A DNA stretch of 59,617 nt from Zygnema cylindricum (Eukaryota; Streptophyta; Zygnematophyceae; Zygnematales; Zygnemataceae), in assembly GCA_037447655.1 (NCBI GenBank), contig JBBHKE010002154.1, forward strand, positions 1 to 59,617. Direction: 5' to 3'. A program made the position numbers and the translations under genes. Positions 33,018 through 43,296 of the stretch are shown here, piece after piece. The notes beneath the pieces were generated by a model, which saw nothing but the letters and a program-made list of their open reading frames with translations, was not told the DNA's origin and ran no database searches. The number at the start of each line of letters is the position of its first letter. Position 1 is the stretch's first letter.

Positions 33018-35335
33018 TGGATGAGGCATTAGTCATCTATTGACTGTTCCATATTCATCGGAACAAAATGGGGTGTAGGAAAGACTAAATAGAACTCTCA
33101 CGGAGAGCTCTAGGTCAGTGCTCGCAGGTAAAAATGTGGATCCGAAATTATGTGCTGAGGCTCTAAATTGTGCAATTTATATTAAGAATAGGATAGGATC
33201 TAGATCGGTAAACACTACTATTTACGAGATCTAGACTGGTAGCAAACTAGATGTTAGTCATTTCAAAGTCTTTGGTAGTCAATGCGTTATATTGGATAGA
33301 GTTAGATGGAAAATGGAACCAAAGGGACTACCGGGTATTCTGTTAGGATATAATGATCACTCCAAAGGTTATAGAGTCTTTGTGTTTGACAGGCAGAAAA
33401 TAGTTGTAGCAAAGAACATCATTGTTAAAGATGAACTAGACTCCATAAATTAATTTCAAATGACAAAGCAACAAAAGCAGCAAAAGGTACAGGAATATGT
33501 CATTTTAGATTGCATGCAAGAAATTGTCTCAGTGATGTAACATTCTCCAGTAGTGACTCCGGAGTCCGTCTCGCTCCAAGTTCCTCAACAACTTCAGGTC
33601 CAATCAGACCAACAACAGTCAATACACACAGATCGCAACCAACGCAATCAGCGCAATGCGCGGCATCCGACGATCTCAACCTCAGAATCTCCGAGGGAAG
33701 AAGATCTAGCAGCCGCCTGCAAGCAAGTTTACACTTTGCCTACTCGGCAGCCTCAGGGGAGCCTTTGACCATTCAGAAGGCCTTCTCATCACAAGAACAA
33801 AATCACTAGATCGAGGCGGCAAACAACGAAATGAAGTCCATCATGGAGGCTCAAACATGGGAGCTTGTGGACCTTTCTCTGTACCGAAAAGCGATAGGCA
33901 GCAAATGGGTATTCAAGGTGAAGTTAAATCCCTATAACACCATTGAAGGTTATAAGGCTAGACTTGTGGCAAAGGGGTATAATCAAAGGGAAGGAATCGA
34001 TTTTGAAGAAACATTTTCTCCAGATGTAAGATTTGCGACAGTTAGGATTTTGCTGTCCCTAGCTGCTATAGAAGATTTGGAAATACATCAGATGGATGTA
34101 AAGAAGGCCTTTTTGCACGGAGAACTAGAAGAGACCATCTACATGCAGCAGCCTGAAAAGTATGTGGAACCAGGAAAAGAGCACTTACTATGCAAGTTGC
34201 TAAAATCTCTGTACGCCTAAAATAGGCCCCCAGACAGTGGAATCTGAATCTTAATGAATTCCTAACTAGCCTAGAATTTCAAAGGATAAGTTTTGATCAC
34301 TCTGTCTACGTTCTAAAGGGTGAAAATGGGATAGTGTATATAGCGGTGTATGTAGATGATTTACTATTAATTAGCAAATCAATGGCTGAAATTAACAAAA
34401 TCAAAACAGCTCTAAACTCATTATTGGAGATGAAAGAACTCGGTGTGGCAAAATATATTTTGGGTGTCCAAGTAGAGAGGGACAGAAATAAGAAAGAAAT
34501 AAAACTGACCCAAAAGGAGGCTATTGGAAACATGTTAGATGAGTACGGAATGCGGGGGGCAAATGGATGTCTAACTCCAATGGAGTTTCGGCATAACTTA
34601 AAGGGAGAAGAGACAGAACCAGGTGTCATTGTTAGCGAGTATTTAGAATCAGGGGAGAATGATTCTATAACACAAATACCTTACAGACATATAGTGGGAA
34701 ACTTAATATATTTCATGAATTCTACCCGTCCTGACATTGCTGCAGCAGTCGGGGTATTGAGCAGGAGTCTGAAGAATCCTAGAAAATCTGACTTTGATGG
34801 AGCAAGGAGAGTCTTAAGATATTTGGCCGGAACCAAAGACCTCAAACTCACACTAGGCGGAGGAGAAGTAAAATTGCAAACGTGGAGTGATGCAAGCTAT
34901 GGCGACATGCCAAGCCAAAAATCCACCACGGGATTCGTTCTACAAATTGGGAACGGTACTTGCTGCTGGAGCAGCAAACTTCAAAAGGTGACAGCACGGT
35001 CGACAATGGAGTCAGAATATATGGCAGCAAGCTCGGCCCTCAAAGAACTCTTATGAGTAAAATCCATGTTACAAGAACTATGATACAAGCAGGTTGGTCC
35101 ACAAGTGATCTGGTGTGATAACCAGGCTGGCATTGTCATTGCTTCTAACCTATGTCATCACTTCATAAGCAAGCACATGGATGTAAGATTACACTTTGTA
35201 AGAGAAAAAGTGTTCTCTAAAGAGATTAAATTATGTTATTTGGCAGATGCAAAAATGATTGTTGATATGCTCACTAAAGCTCTTCCTGCTCCTAAGCTGA
35301 GGTATTGTAGGAACGTAGTGGGATTTAGTGAATAG
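33018..35335 (+). pseudogene. Copia A: rest of integrase, reverse transcriptase, RNase H
   Basis: After copia C the integrase resumes at SSEQNGV (Glu context) with a TAG just behind it, then FKVFGSQ and a long hydrophilic linker. RT begins at 33831 (MEAQTWELVDL...GSKWVFKVKLNP) and loses frame at 34215, where a one-base deletion precedes a TAG at the Gln of GLKQAPRQW. It continues at 34334 with intact YVDD (34349-34360). RNase H includes TWSDASYGDMP and ESEYMAASSALKELL, with a TGA at 35054. The last part, WCDNQAGIVIASN to LPAPKLRYC, ends at 35335. Confidence 0.92.
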
Positions 35336-35495
35336 TTCAATTACTGCACTGCTATACTGCCACGTTGTGATAAGCCCACCATTAAGATGTAGTGGGACTA
35401 GGTGATTTGCTAATTGCTATATTGCTATGCTGCGATGCTACGCTAGTTTGTCATCGCATCTGCTCCAGTATACTAAGTCTAAAGCTTTAGGGGAG

Positions 35496-36363
35496 TGTTA
35501 TTTTTTGAAAGCTTTCAGTCTGAGCAAATTAGTAGGACGGCAGAAAGGTAGTAATTTGTAGCGTAAGTTTCATAAGGATATGCATCATCACTTGAGGACA
35601 ACGCAACTGCTATGCATACAGAGCAGCACAGCAACGTAGCTGCTGTGTAGACAGAGCAGCGCAGCTGTTATACAGACAGAGCACCGTTGCTGCTATACAG
35701 ACAGAGCAACGGAGCAGCGCAACTGCTATGCAGACAGAGCAGCGCGGCAGCGAAGCTGCGACACAGACATGACAAACGCAATTGCGGTTACTTTGGATAT
35801 GATCCGTACAGACAACGCAGCCGCTCCTATCTTGGATGTGATTCGGTACGGGACACCACAGCTGCGTTTGATATGAATCAGGTCAACGGACCTCAACTTA
35901 GTGGGTAGCTCAGTGGTAGCATAGTGGTAGCTCAGTGGTAGCTCAGTGGTAGCTTAGTGGTAGCTCAGTGGTAGCTTGACAGATTAGTATTAGCCTAGTA
36001 GATTGATGTACCTCTCAGGTACACTGGTATTGCCTGTACAACACAAGTATAAGACTTAGAACTCATAATACATCTTGTATCCAGACTTCCAAGTAGTAAA
36101 ACTGCAAATATTTTTTAGGTAACTTCTGAGTATTATATCTTGAGTGTTGTTGGGTCAATTGTGCTGAAACTTTTGGAGTTGTTAGTGTTAATCCTACTCT
36201 ATATTCAGATAGAGTTTTGTGAGGTTTGGATGCTTGTGTAAGAATTGGTGAGCACTTGAAAACAATTGTTTGGTAGGATTCTTGATAGCTTCTGAGAGTG
36301 CATCATGTCTACTTCTACTACTACTACTGCTCCTTCACCTGCACCGGTGGTTGTACAACAACA
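35496..36363 (+). repeat. 3' LTR of copia A
   Basis: 868 bp from TGTTATTTTTTG to ACAACAACA, followed by the target duplication GATAC. Includes the AGAGCAGCGCAGCTGC-type repeats near 35600-35760, the A-box-like array at 35906-35971 and the start of gag (ATG 36306). Confidence 0.92.
35906..35971 (+). repeat. Array of 11-bp A-box-like units in the copia A LTR
   Basis: Six 11-bp units, mostly TAGCTCAGTGG with TAGCATAGTGG and TAGCTTAGTGG variants. The unit fits the Pol III A-box/tRNA D-arm consensus (TRGCNNAGYGG). No B-box was recognised directly behind it. Confidence 0.8.
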
Positions 36364-36399
36364 GATACTAGCACAAAACATTATTCCATAACCTAAAAA

Positions 36400-37650
36400 A
36401 CAAAGAAATTGAGCCCTCAGTCTGACGCTTAAGGTTGTGACAAACTAAAGGTAATTGCAGAAATCATTTAGAAATCTAGGTAATGGGGTTGTAAGTTTCG
36501 GAACCCTTCCCAATCTCACCTCTTTGTAGGGTTTGTGAGAAGAACGCCACCCAATTTTCTTTCCATGTAAAAACATAATATCCACGAAAGGTTGTATCAT
36601 CCGTAGATTTATAAGGTGGGTGAGTACATGCGTTTTGCGTTTTTAGTTGTAGCATGTTTCGCTACCCATTACACTTGTTGCATCTTAAACCACGTCATGT
36701 AATAATGCCCGCTCCCCACAATGCGAGCAAAGGGGCAAATAGACGCCCCACTCAAATGTAAGTTGACCACAAATGCAACGCGACTTGCTTAAGAGCGAGT
36801 GATGCGACTAGACGAGGCAAAACGGAATCGCATAAGAAGACAATGGAAACGAGGAAAAAATGGTGTAACAAACCATGCTCCAATCATATATAAAAGTGAA
36901 GTTGCACATATTATTCACTTGAAGGGGAAGCACCGGTGAGTTTATTGAAACCAACGATAACTGTCTTATCAACTACATCTTGCACACGTGCATGGCTTTC
37001 GAGGACGAGGAAAGAAATCGAGGAACTTAGTTGTGGGCCACATCTTGTATAATTGAATGAGCGGGCAATAACGATTCTTGAAGGGAATACATGAGCCAAA
37101 ATAGGAGTGTTCTCCACCATAAAATCTAAAAAGATTGAAAATGTAATTGAAGCCCAAAACCGTAGGTAACCTGTTGGTGTTATGTTGGTCTTGAAACTCA
37201 AACCAAGACCCCCAAAAGAAGTTGGTAAAACAACTTTTATAATAGTGAATTGTCTTCATCGGCAATAAGAAATACCATGAATGACAAGTTGATGTAGAGT
37301 TGTAAAGAGGCGATTATCAAAATCGAAAAGAGACAAACTTAAATAAAAGGCGGGAGGGAAAGTGTGCGTTAAGTACAATGGGCTCCGTGCGAAACAACGA
37401 GTTAAGATACCAAACGACAATTGTTATCGTGAAATGTTGAACGATCTTGAGAGTGGGCAAAGTTATCCAACAAAGCATCTTTCGACCAACTGCCTCACAA
37501 CATCAAGAGTTCCAATAGGTGAACTTAAAACCTTGATGCCTTCTCGAGAAGCACTAGTGGTAGGCATATACGTTTTTAAATCGCAAAAACATAGAAAGGA
37601 AAAAAGAAGTAGGTTCATAAATCCACAAAAGTAGAGTTATGTATCGTTAA
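36400..37650 (-). pseudogene. Degraded reverse-transcriptase-like fragment (copy 2, longer)
   Basis: Minus-strand peptides in order: EGIKVLSSPIGTLDVVRQLV (37560-37490), then after stops LPTSFGGLGLSFKTNITPTG and the open frame to MVENTPILAHVFPSRIVIA and KLTGASPSSE (37240-36911). Next, in broken frames, a CSHCGERA-like stretch (about 36700). The motifs G-x-K-V-L-x-S-P-I-G and L-P-x-S-x-G-G-L-G-L-x-S are typical of the C-terminal part of a class of eukaryotic mobile reverse transcriptases. I am moderately sure of the class and cannot name the clade. Two hydrophobic frames of this unit are kept open in both duplicates. Confidence 0.5.
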
Positions 37651-37689
37651 TTTTCTTATTCCGATAATGACGACATCGAAGGGCGAAGA

Positions 37690-37865
37690 GGACCGATATA
37701 TAGCTCCAAGTAGTGTTGGGTATCGAGGACCAATTGCCGATATTCGATATGTACCGAATTTTAGGTACCCGATAATCGATATATCGCCTCGATATATCGA
37801 TTATCGAAATATCGCGATATTTAACCGATATATCGCCGATATATAGTATCGTCAATATATCGAGG
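37690..37865. repeat. TATCG palindrome-rich repeat, copy 1
   Basis: Starts near AGTGTTGGGTATCG (37712) and passes into many CGATATATCG-type palindromes. Similar starts and words occur at 40663-40790 and 55493-55610, so this is a dispersed repeat and not just a local microsatellite. Confidence 0.6.
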
Positions 37866-38084
37866 CTTTTAAAAAAAATAAATGAAAATTTTCACAGTTC
37901 TCCAAAGTCACGAGCCTTCGGACAAGATGACCGTAAAATCTTTGCCGAAAAGAAATACGGTTTTTTCCTGAAAGTCAGCAGAGTGAAGGAGATCTTTGAG
38001 GTACATTGACGCGGTACACTTGCGACATAAAACTGAGCTCAGAATAAAAGGCGGAATGAGATGTACTTATTTTAGTGTAAAGAT

Positions 38085-38330
38085 ATTGACCGCGTATTAA
38101 TTATACGGCAGAAAATCCAAATTAGAGTTATGAATAAATTGGAGTAAAAGGACGTGACGGTGTACGATTTGTCAGATTTTGTACTTTCACCTATTTTACT
38201 GTGAAGATCCTGATGGCAGATCCGTTGTACCCAAATCAGCGTTATGGATCGATTAGAGTAAACTATTTTTTTCGAAATTTTGATAAACTAAAATTAGCGT
38301 TAATAACGCTAATTATTTCTTAACACTAAT
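38085..38330. mobile_element. Decayed MITE-like segment
   Basis: Contains GACCGCGTATTAATTATACG, AATTAGAGTTATGAATAAATT and near-inverse AATTAGCGTTAATAACGC words related to the TA-MITE termini. It also has a block (CCCAAATCAGCGTTATGGA) shared with 54270-54300. Ends are not clear. Confidence 0.35.
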
Positions 38331-38435
38331 CAGTATATAAATAAGGGAACGTTGTTCACCTTCGGGGAAACCCTTATATAGGCGCCGTGTCTGTTTTGGA
38401 TTTTTTCCGTCACACGGCCGTACCGCGGGCACGAT
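38331..38435 (+). repeat. TATA-containing leader shared with 42241
   Basis: CAGTATATAAATAAGGGAAC, then a GTCTGTTTTGGATTTTTTCC block leading into a GC-rich minisatellite. The same leader and the same transition occur at 42241-42370. TATAAATA followed by a GC-rich body could be a promoter of the repeat unit, but no transcript evidence exists. Confidence 0.55.
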
Positions 38436-39033
38436 GTAGCGCTGCCGCCCACGCTGGCACGATATTAAGCTGCCGGCGACGTGGCACAATGTTACGCTGC
38501 CGGCGACGCTGGCACAATGTCACGCTGCCGGCGACGCTGGCAGAATATTACGCTGCCGGCGACGCTGGCAGAATGTCACGCTGCCGGCGACGTGGCACAA
38601 TGTTACGCTAACAGCGACGCTGGCAGAATGTCACGCTGCCGGCGACGCTGGCACAATGTCACGCTGCCGGCGACGCTGGCAGAATATTACGCTGCCGGCG
38701 ACGCTGGCAGAATGTCACGCTGCCGGCGACGCTGGCACAATGTCACGCTGCCAGCGACATGGCACAATGTCACGCTGCCAGCGACATGGCACAATGTCAC
38801 GCTGCCGGCAACGTGGCACAATGTTACGCTGCCGGTGACGCTGGCAGAATATTACGCTGCCGGCGACGCTGGCACAATGTCACGCTGCCAGTGACGTGGC
38901 ACAATATCACGCTGCCGGCGACGTTGGCACAATGTCACGCTGCTGGCGACGCTGGCAGAATATTACGCTGCCGGCGACGCTGGCACAATATTACGCTGCC
39001 GGCGACGCTGGCACAATGTCCCGCTGCCGGCCG
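38436..39033 (+). repeat. GC-rich 28-bp minisatellite
   Basis: About 21 units of CGCTGCCGGCGACGCTGGCA plus a linker alternating CAATGTCA, GAATATTA and GAATGTCA. Some units are one or two bases shorter (GACGTGG). GC-rich in AT-rich surroundings. The open frames across it are a by-product of lacking stop codons and are not genes. Confidence 0.92.
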
Positions 39034-39294
39034 TCGCGTTACGCGTACTAAAGTAGGGTAGAAAATGGCGCATATGGTGTATATGCATATTTAGTTGAAG
39101 ACTATTTAGGAACGCTTTAGAAACATCAAAAATTGTAGTAATGTTGTGTCAATATGTTATATTAAAACCCCGAAACCCAAAAAATACCAAAAACGCAAGA
39201 TCTTTGTAGCTCTCAAGTATTTGTACGGGTGTGCCATTTCGGTTCAGTTCATGCGTCAATGAGTACGCATATTCGAGCTGAACAAGAACTTACA

Positions 39295-39430
39295 ATATGT
39301 GATCCGACAATATACGAACTAACAATATATGAACCTACAAGATATGAAATGCAAATGTACGCACCGACAATATATGAAGAGACAATATATAAACCGACAA
39401 TATGTGAACCAACAATATATAAACTAATAC
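39295..39430 (+). repeat. 15-bp minisatellite CCGACAATATATGAA
   Basis: About nine units of 15 bp. Since 15 is a multiple of three the frame reads as P-T-I-Y-E repeats. The same unit recurs at 40975-41075. It is preceded by a GTGCCATTTCGGTTCAGTTC stretch with a weaker relative at 39845-39865. Confidence 0.85.
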
Positions 39431-40280
39431 AAAGTAACGTTGCCCTGCGATCGTCTGCAATAGGGACCGCCGTACCGCTGGCGTAATGCAACATTGCCGC
39501 CCGCAAGTATCTACGAACGACCACAGGCAGTATTGTAAAAAAAAACACTTTAACTGATCAAATAACCCTATAGTTTTGTTCCCATGAAGAGTGTGTTACT
39601 ACTGTCAAGAGAAAAAATACAAAATTAAAAATCGGTTTTTTTCGATTAAAAATTATAGACCTTTGGCCGCCGTGTTTAACACCTTAAATAGGCGATACCT
39701 GTGTGTGCAAGCAGCGATGTTTGTACGTGCGTGCGACCCAAAACAAGATGTCCTTTAAGACCACGACCCATGTTCCCATGTGCCGTCGGTGCAAAATTGA
39801 TGCCTCAACATACATCGTAAGAGAAATAAAAATGGTACGCGTGTGCCATCTCGGCTCAATTTATGTCTAAAATTACATATCAAATGAAATATTACGAAAT
39901 ATTGTAATTCGTAATAAACGGTTAGTAATAAAGGGATATATTATTATTGTTGTTGATTTACGATTCATATTACATGCAAGTACGTTGCTAAGTCGTGAAA
40001 TATACAAGCAGTAATAATATATCATTGCATTTTTTTAGTTTTAAATTGGGGTTGATTTATGAAAGCGACACAAAATGTGTAGATGTCAGTAGCATATGTT
40101 ACTTCACTATTGCAGTGAATCAAATATGCAGCATTTAGTGCGTACTGTAACGATTTAATTTTCCTTCATTCCCGCCTATGGTTGGTCGGTCGACATTGTG
40201 TTTCTCGCATGAGGTACCGCCCTAACTCCTAAGTAAGCTACTTATACGAAATTACAAGTATAAAATACTACACAGTACAT
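39431..40280. other. Repeat-derived intergenic DNA
   Basis: Begins with a GC-rich fragment (ACCGCCGTACCGCTGGCGTAAT near 39465) that belongs to the 49-bp minisatellite family of 42360-42730. After that it is AT-rich, with no coding signal recognised. Confidence 0.5.
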
Positions 40281-40282
40281 TA

Positions 40283-40500
40283 CACCGTGTAACACTATTA
40301 GTGGTAACTATATTTCGGGCCACTTAAAACGTCTTTTCTCCGTACACACATATCCGATTTTCAGACGAAGACCGCCAATCGGAAGGTGGGAATCTCGCAT
40401 TCCAAATGCAACCCTCAGATCCATGATCCGACAAGTGTGTACGAAAAAAATATGTTTTAAGTGGCGAAAAAAACATCAACACTAATAGCGATACACGGTG
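40283..40500. mobile_element. TA-inserting MITE, family 1 (dispersed copy)
   Basis: 218 bp with TA flanks (40281-40282, 40501-40502). Ends CACCGTGTAACACTATTAGT and the inverse of CACCGTGTATCGCTATTAGT; the inner TTAAAACGTCTTTTCTCCGT is like the copies in the tandem duplication but clearly diverged. Confidence 0.8.
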
Positions 40501-40662
40501 TACTTACCTGAATCGTAAAAGAGTGCAAAAAGACGTGGCAGATTATAGTCCACTTCCTTAAAAAGTGTTGTAAACACTATTTTGTAATTTTCAGCCAAAA
40601 AAAGTTGCGACTAAATTAGTGTTATTAACTTTAAAAACGATGGGCAATGTGAAAATACTAGT

Positions 40663-40790
40663 GTTGTGTATCGGTAAATAAATTATCGCGATAACACCGT
40701 TACCGATAGTTATCGGTTATCGAACGGTCAGAGGTCCCCATATATCGGTCCGAGTCCAACAAATTCCATATCGGCGATAACTTTAAAAAA
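40663..40790. repeat. TATCG palindrome-rich repeat, copy 2
   Basis: AGTGTTGTGTATCGGTAAAT followed by TATCG/CGATA words and a GGTCCGAGTCCAAC end. Confidence 0.5.
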
Positions 40791-40974
40791 ATATAGTACG
40801 CATACAATAGGACATTTTAACATATTGTATTATATTATTGACTTTATATAGCGTGACATGCCACGTGTAAGAATCTGTTCCGTCTCCGTTTAACTGCGAT
40901 TTATTACGGACAGCGCAGCACATAAACGTTGGTCGGTTAACTGACAATAAATTTTACGGCAATATGAATCGCCA

Positions 40975-41075
40975 AAGTACGAACCGACAATATATGAATC
41001 GACAATTTATAAACCGACAATATATGCACCGGAAATATATGAACCAACAATATGTGAACCAACAATATATGAACA
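40975..41075 (+). repeat. 15-bp minisatellite, second locus
   Basis: About seven units of CCGACAATATATGAA type with substitutions, followed by a purine-rich tract (41080-41195). Confidence 0.8.
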
Positions 41076-41199
41076 GAAAACAAGAAAGAGGGAGAGAAGA
41101 GTGATAGAAGATGAAGAGGGAGAGAGAGAGGGAGAGGGGAGAGACAACAAGAGAGGGACAGGGGAGAAAAAACAAACGAGATAGGAAAAAAAAAATAGC

Positions 41200-42200
41200 G
41201 TTGAATTTGTGTGTCTAACACCAAAAGCAATCCATGGTGTATTTAGATGTTTCCATAAACAGGAGAAGGTAATACAATGTGAAATTTGACATTTCTTTTA
41301 CAATAGTGAAATAAAGAAGTTTCGAAAGAAACTTATTTGTAACATTGTTAGAGCTATAAAAAGTTAATATCAAAAATTATGTTTAATCATAATTGGGTTG
41401 TTAACGTTTTAAAGTAAGCTGCATAGGTATACCTACTTCGACACACTTATGTTCTAGCACTACTATTTCTTCAATAGAATATTCTTGTTGTTTGGAAGTG
41501 TGTATGCTTTTTATGCTTATAGCATCACTCTATGGGTGTTGTTCGAATAAAAGTTACAAAGACTCTTTATATATAATGCATGTCGTACAATTGCTTATTG
41601 AACACATAAACGTATATTTGTATAATACTTTGGTAAGGCTCAACAAAGCGTGACAAAACAACACACGATACATGCCCATATAACAAGCACAACAAAACAC
41701 AACACGAATCATGTCCGTGTAACGGGCATTGATTAACTTATGTGAACAAAAACATATTGTGTAACAAAACACACCAACATGAGATCTGTAGCTAAAAATG
41801 AATATTTGTGTTCTGATATTTACACATAGATATAGGCGGAGAATGGTTAGTTAAGTATAGTTAGTCAATTAAAATTGCTAGCGCAACACACCATTGAACG
41901 TTATTACAAAGGTGACGCTCAGTCATCAATAAACCCATTTAATCTCAATTATAATATTCCTGTTGTGAAGTAGACTAAATATGATCATGAACTTCAAAAC
42001 ATGTTTGTTTGCACAGAATGACATCTTTCATGGGACATTATCTCGGTTTAAAATTGTCTATATTTGTGTTGTAAATAAAAACACCCTATGGTTGTAACTC
42101 CCATATATAATTTACATTTGTATAGTTCATAAAAAAACCCACCTGTAGTTGTTCCCAAATATATAGAGTAAAAAAACACTATACAACCTTAAACACACAC
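41200..42200. other. AT-rich DNA, probable Helitron-derived
   Basis: No coding signal. Three related blocks with ACACGA...CCGTGTAACGGGC-type words lie at about 41660-41690, 41700-41740 and 42195-42240. The last has the features of a Helitron 3' end. Confidence 0.4.
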
Positions 42201-42212
42201 AACACGACCTTT

Positions 42213-42240
42213 GCCCGTGTAACGGGCTTTGATAAACTAG
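42213..42240 (+). mobile_element. Helitron-like 3' terminus
   Basis: A 6-bp hairpin GCCCGT-GTA-ACGGGC (42213-42227) is followed by TTTGATAAACTAG and then T. Helitrons end in a short GC hairpin about ten bases before CTRR and insert between A and T. The related leader at 38331 reads CTAATCAGTATAT, an A/T junction just where the sequence after CTAG begins here, which agrees with an insertion point. The 5' end (TC) and any Rep/helicase gene were not found, so it would be non-autonomous. Confidence 0.55.
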
Positions 42241-42370
42241 TCAGTATATAAATAAGAGAACGTTGTTGACCCCTCCGGAAATCCTTACATAGGCGATGTG
42301 TCTATCTTGGACGATGTGTCTGTCTTGGATTTTTCCCGTCACACGCAGTACGGACGGCTGTACCGCGGGC
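42241..42370 (+). repeat. TATA-containing leader, second copy
   Basis: Homologous to 38331-38435 (CAGTATATAAATAAGAGAAC, GTCTTGGATTTTTCCCGTCA). It has an internal GATGTGTCTRTCTTGGA duplication. Confidence 0.55.
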
Positions 42371-42730
42371 ACAATGAAGCGCCGCCGCCCGCCGCGTTAC
42401 ATACCGCTGTACAGCTGGCGAAATTTTATGCTGCCGCCCGCCGGTGTACAGACCGCAATACAGTTGGCGTAATGTTACGCTGCCAACCGTCGGTGTACAG
42501 TTAGCCGTACGCTTGGCGTAATTACACGCTGCCAACCGTCGGTGAACAGACAACCGTAAGATTAGTGTAATGTTATGCTGCCAACCGTCGGTGTACAAAC
42601 CGCTGTACGAATGGCGCAATGTTACGCTGCCAACCGTCGATATACAGACAGTTGTATGGCTGGCGTAATGCTACGCTGCCAACCGTCAGTGTACAGACCG
42701 CCGTACTGCTAGCGTTGTCGTGTGTCGCGG
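42371..42730 (+). repeat. GC-rich 49-bp minisatellite
   Basis: Units recur with a 49-base spacing (CTGCC at 42431, 42480, 42529, 42578, 42627 and 42676). Core CTGCCAACCGTCGGTGTACA. Related fragments are at 39440-39490, 43300-43345 and 43670-43730. Confidence 0.9.
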
Positions 42731-42760
42731 TACAGACCGTCGTAGGACTGGCACAATGTA

Positions 42761-43296
42761 CACCGCGAATCGTTGTGTCAAAGTTTAAATAGTGTTGAAG
42801 AAAATTTACCGTAATTGATGCTAATATTTTTTTTTTTTTTTTCAAAAGGTGTGTTCTAATTTCGGCTTAATGCTTATTTACGAACATCAAAAATGGAATA
42901 TTCGCCGTATTTACATTATTATATGTATCTATACAAAATATTAGGAATTGTACGCCTTCGTGAAAGTTAAATATCCGTACATGTCAGACTAATTTACGTG
43001 TCAGAATAATCCCGTTTTAATCCCGTTTTTTTAGCGCACATTCTTATGCGTGAGCGTCTGATTAAATTCATTTTTTGTAAAATTTTCACTTAGAGAGGTA
43101 CATTTATGTACGGTCTGACATCGACTGTGCACCACACTATTCAGATCTTATTGTATTTTCGTTCTTTACCCTATTTCGTACGGTACCTTAATTAACGTCA
43201 AAGAAAAATTAAAATCATCTTATCCTATTTGAGGAAAAAAATCAAAATTTTAAGAACCCAAATTAGTGACTTTGACACTAATAACGATTCGCGGTG
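42761..43296. mobile_element. TA-inserting MITE, family 2 relative
   Basis: 536 bp with left end CACCGCGAATCGTTGTGTCA, right end the inverse of CACCGCGAATCGTTATTAGT, and TA flanks (42759-42760, 43297-43298). Minisatellite-family sequence lies on both sides, so it split that array. An inner block (GGTACATTTATGTACGGTCTGAC) is shared with 54725-54750. Confidence 0.8.

Larger units (their letters stand above)
18033..36363 (+). mobile_element. Copia-type LTR retrotransposon A (host of nested B and C)
   Basis: Plus-strand Ty1/copia element bounded by TG...CA LTRs and the 5-bp duplication GATAC (18028-18032, 36364-36368). Duplicate 1 has the empty site near 15334-15352. Gene order gag, protease, integrase, reverse transcriptase, RNase H is that of Ty1/copia. 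Copia B sits in gag at 19153-25502 and copia C in integrase at 26561-33012. All frames carry stops or shifts, so it is dead. Polypurine tract TTTAGGGGAG directly precedes the 3' LTR. Its own length without B and C is about 5.5 kb, normal for the family. Confidence 0.95.
16128..37145. repeat. Tandem duplication, copy 2 (split by copia A)
   Basis: Same unit as copy 1. It runs from 16128 to 18032 and resumes at 36369, after the copia A nest, to GAAAATGTA at 37145. Here copy 2 flows into sequence absent from copy 1, so copy 2 keeps the original right junction and copy 1 is the side where the breakpoint joined. Without the nest it is about 2.7 kb. Confidence 0.85.

Noticed and set aside
18375-35335. 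Stops at Gln positions in the copia frames could mean a variant code (TAA/TAG read as Gln, as in some ulvophyte algae).
   Set aside because: The open gypsy frame uses only CAA/CAG for its Gln codons and the methyltransferase exons have no in-frame stops. Many copia stops replace Trp, Arg, Tyr, Glu or Leu. Ordinary decay explains them.
38436-39033. Regularly repeated GC-rich units could be taken for a CRISPR array.
   Set aside because: Units are head-to-tail with no unique spacers, no cas genes, eukaryotic context.
38387-39061. Frames of 100-137 codons (CRRR/AAGDAGT repeats).
   Set aside because: Translation of the 28-bp minisatellite, readable in three frames because the unit lacks stops. 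No start context or homology.
39229-39548. PTIYE-repeat frames on plus and IYIVG-repeat frames on minus.
   Set aside because: Product of the 15-bp minisatellite; no flanking gene structure.
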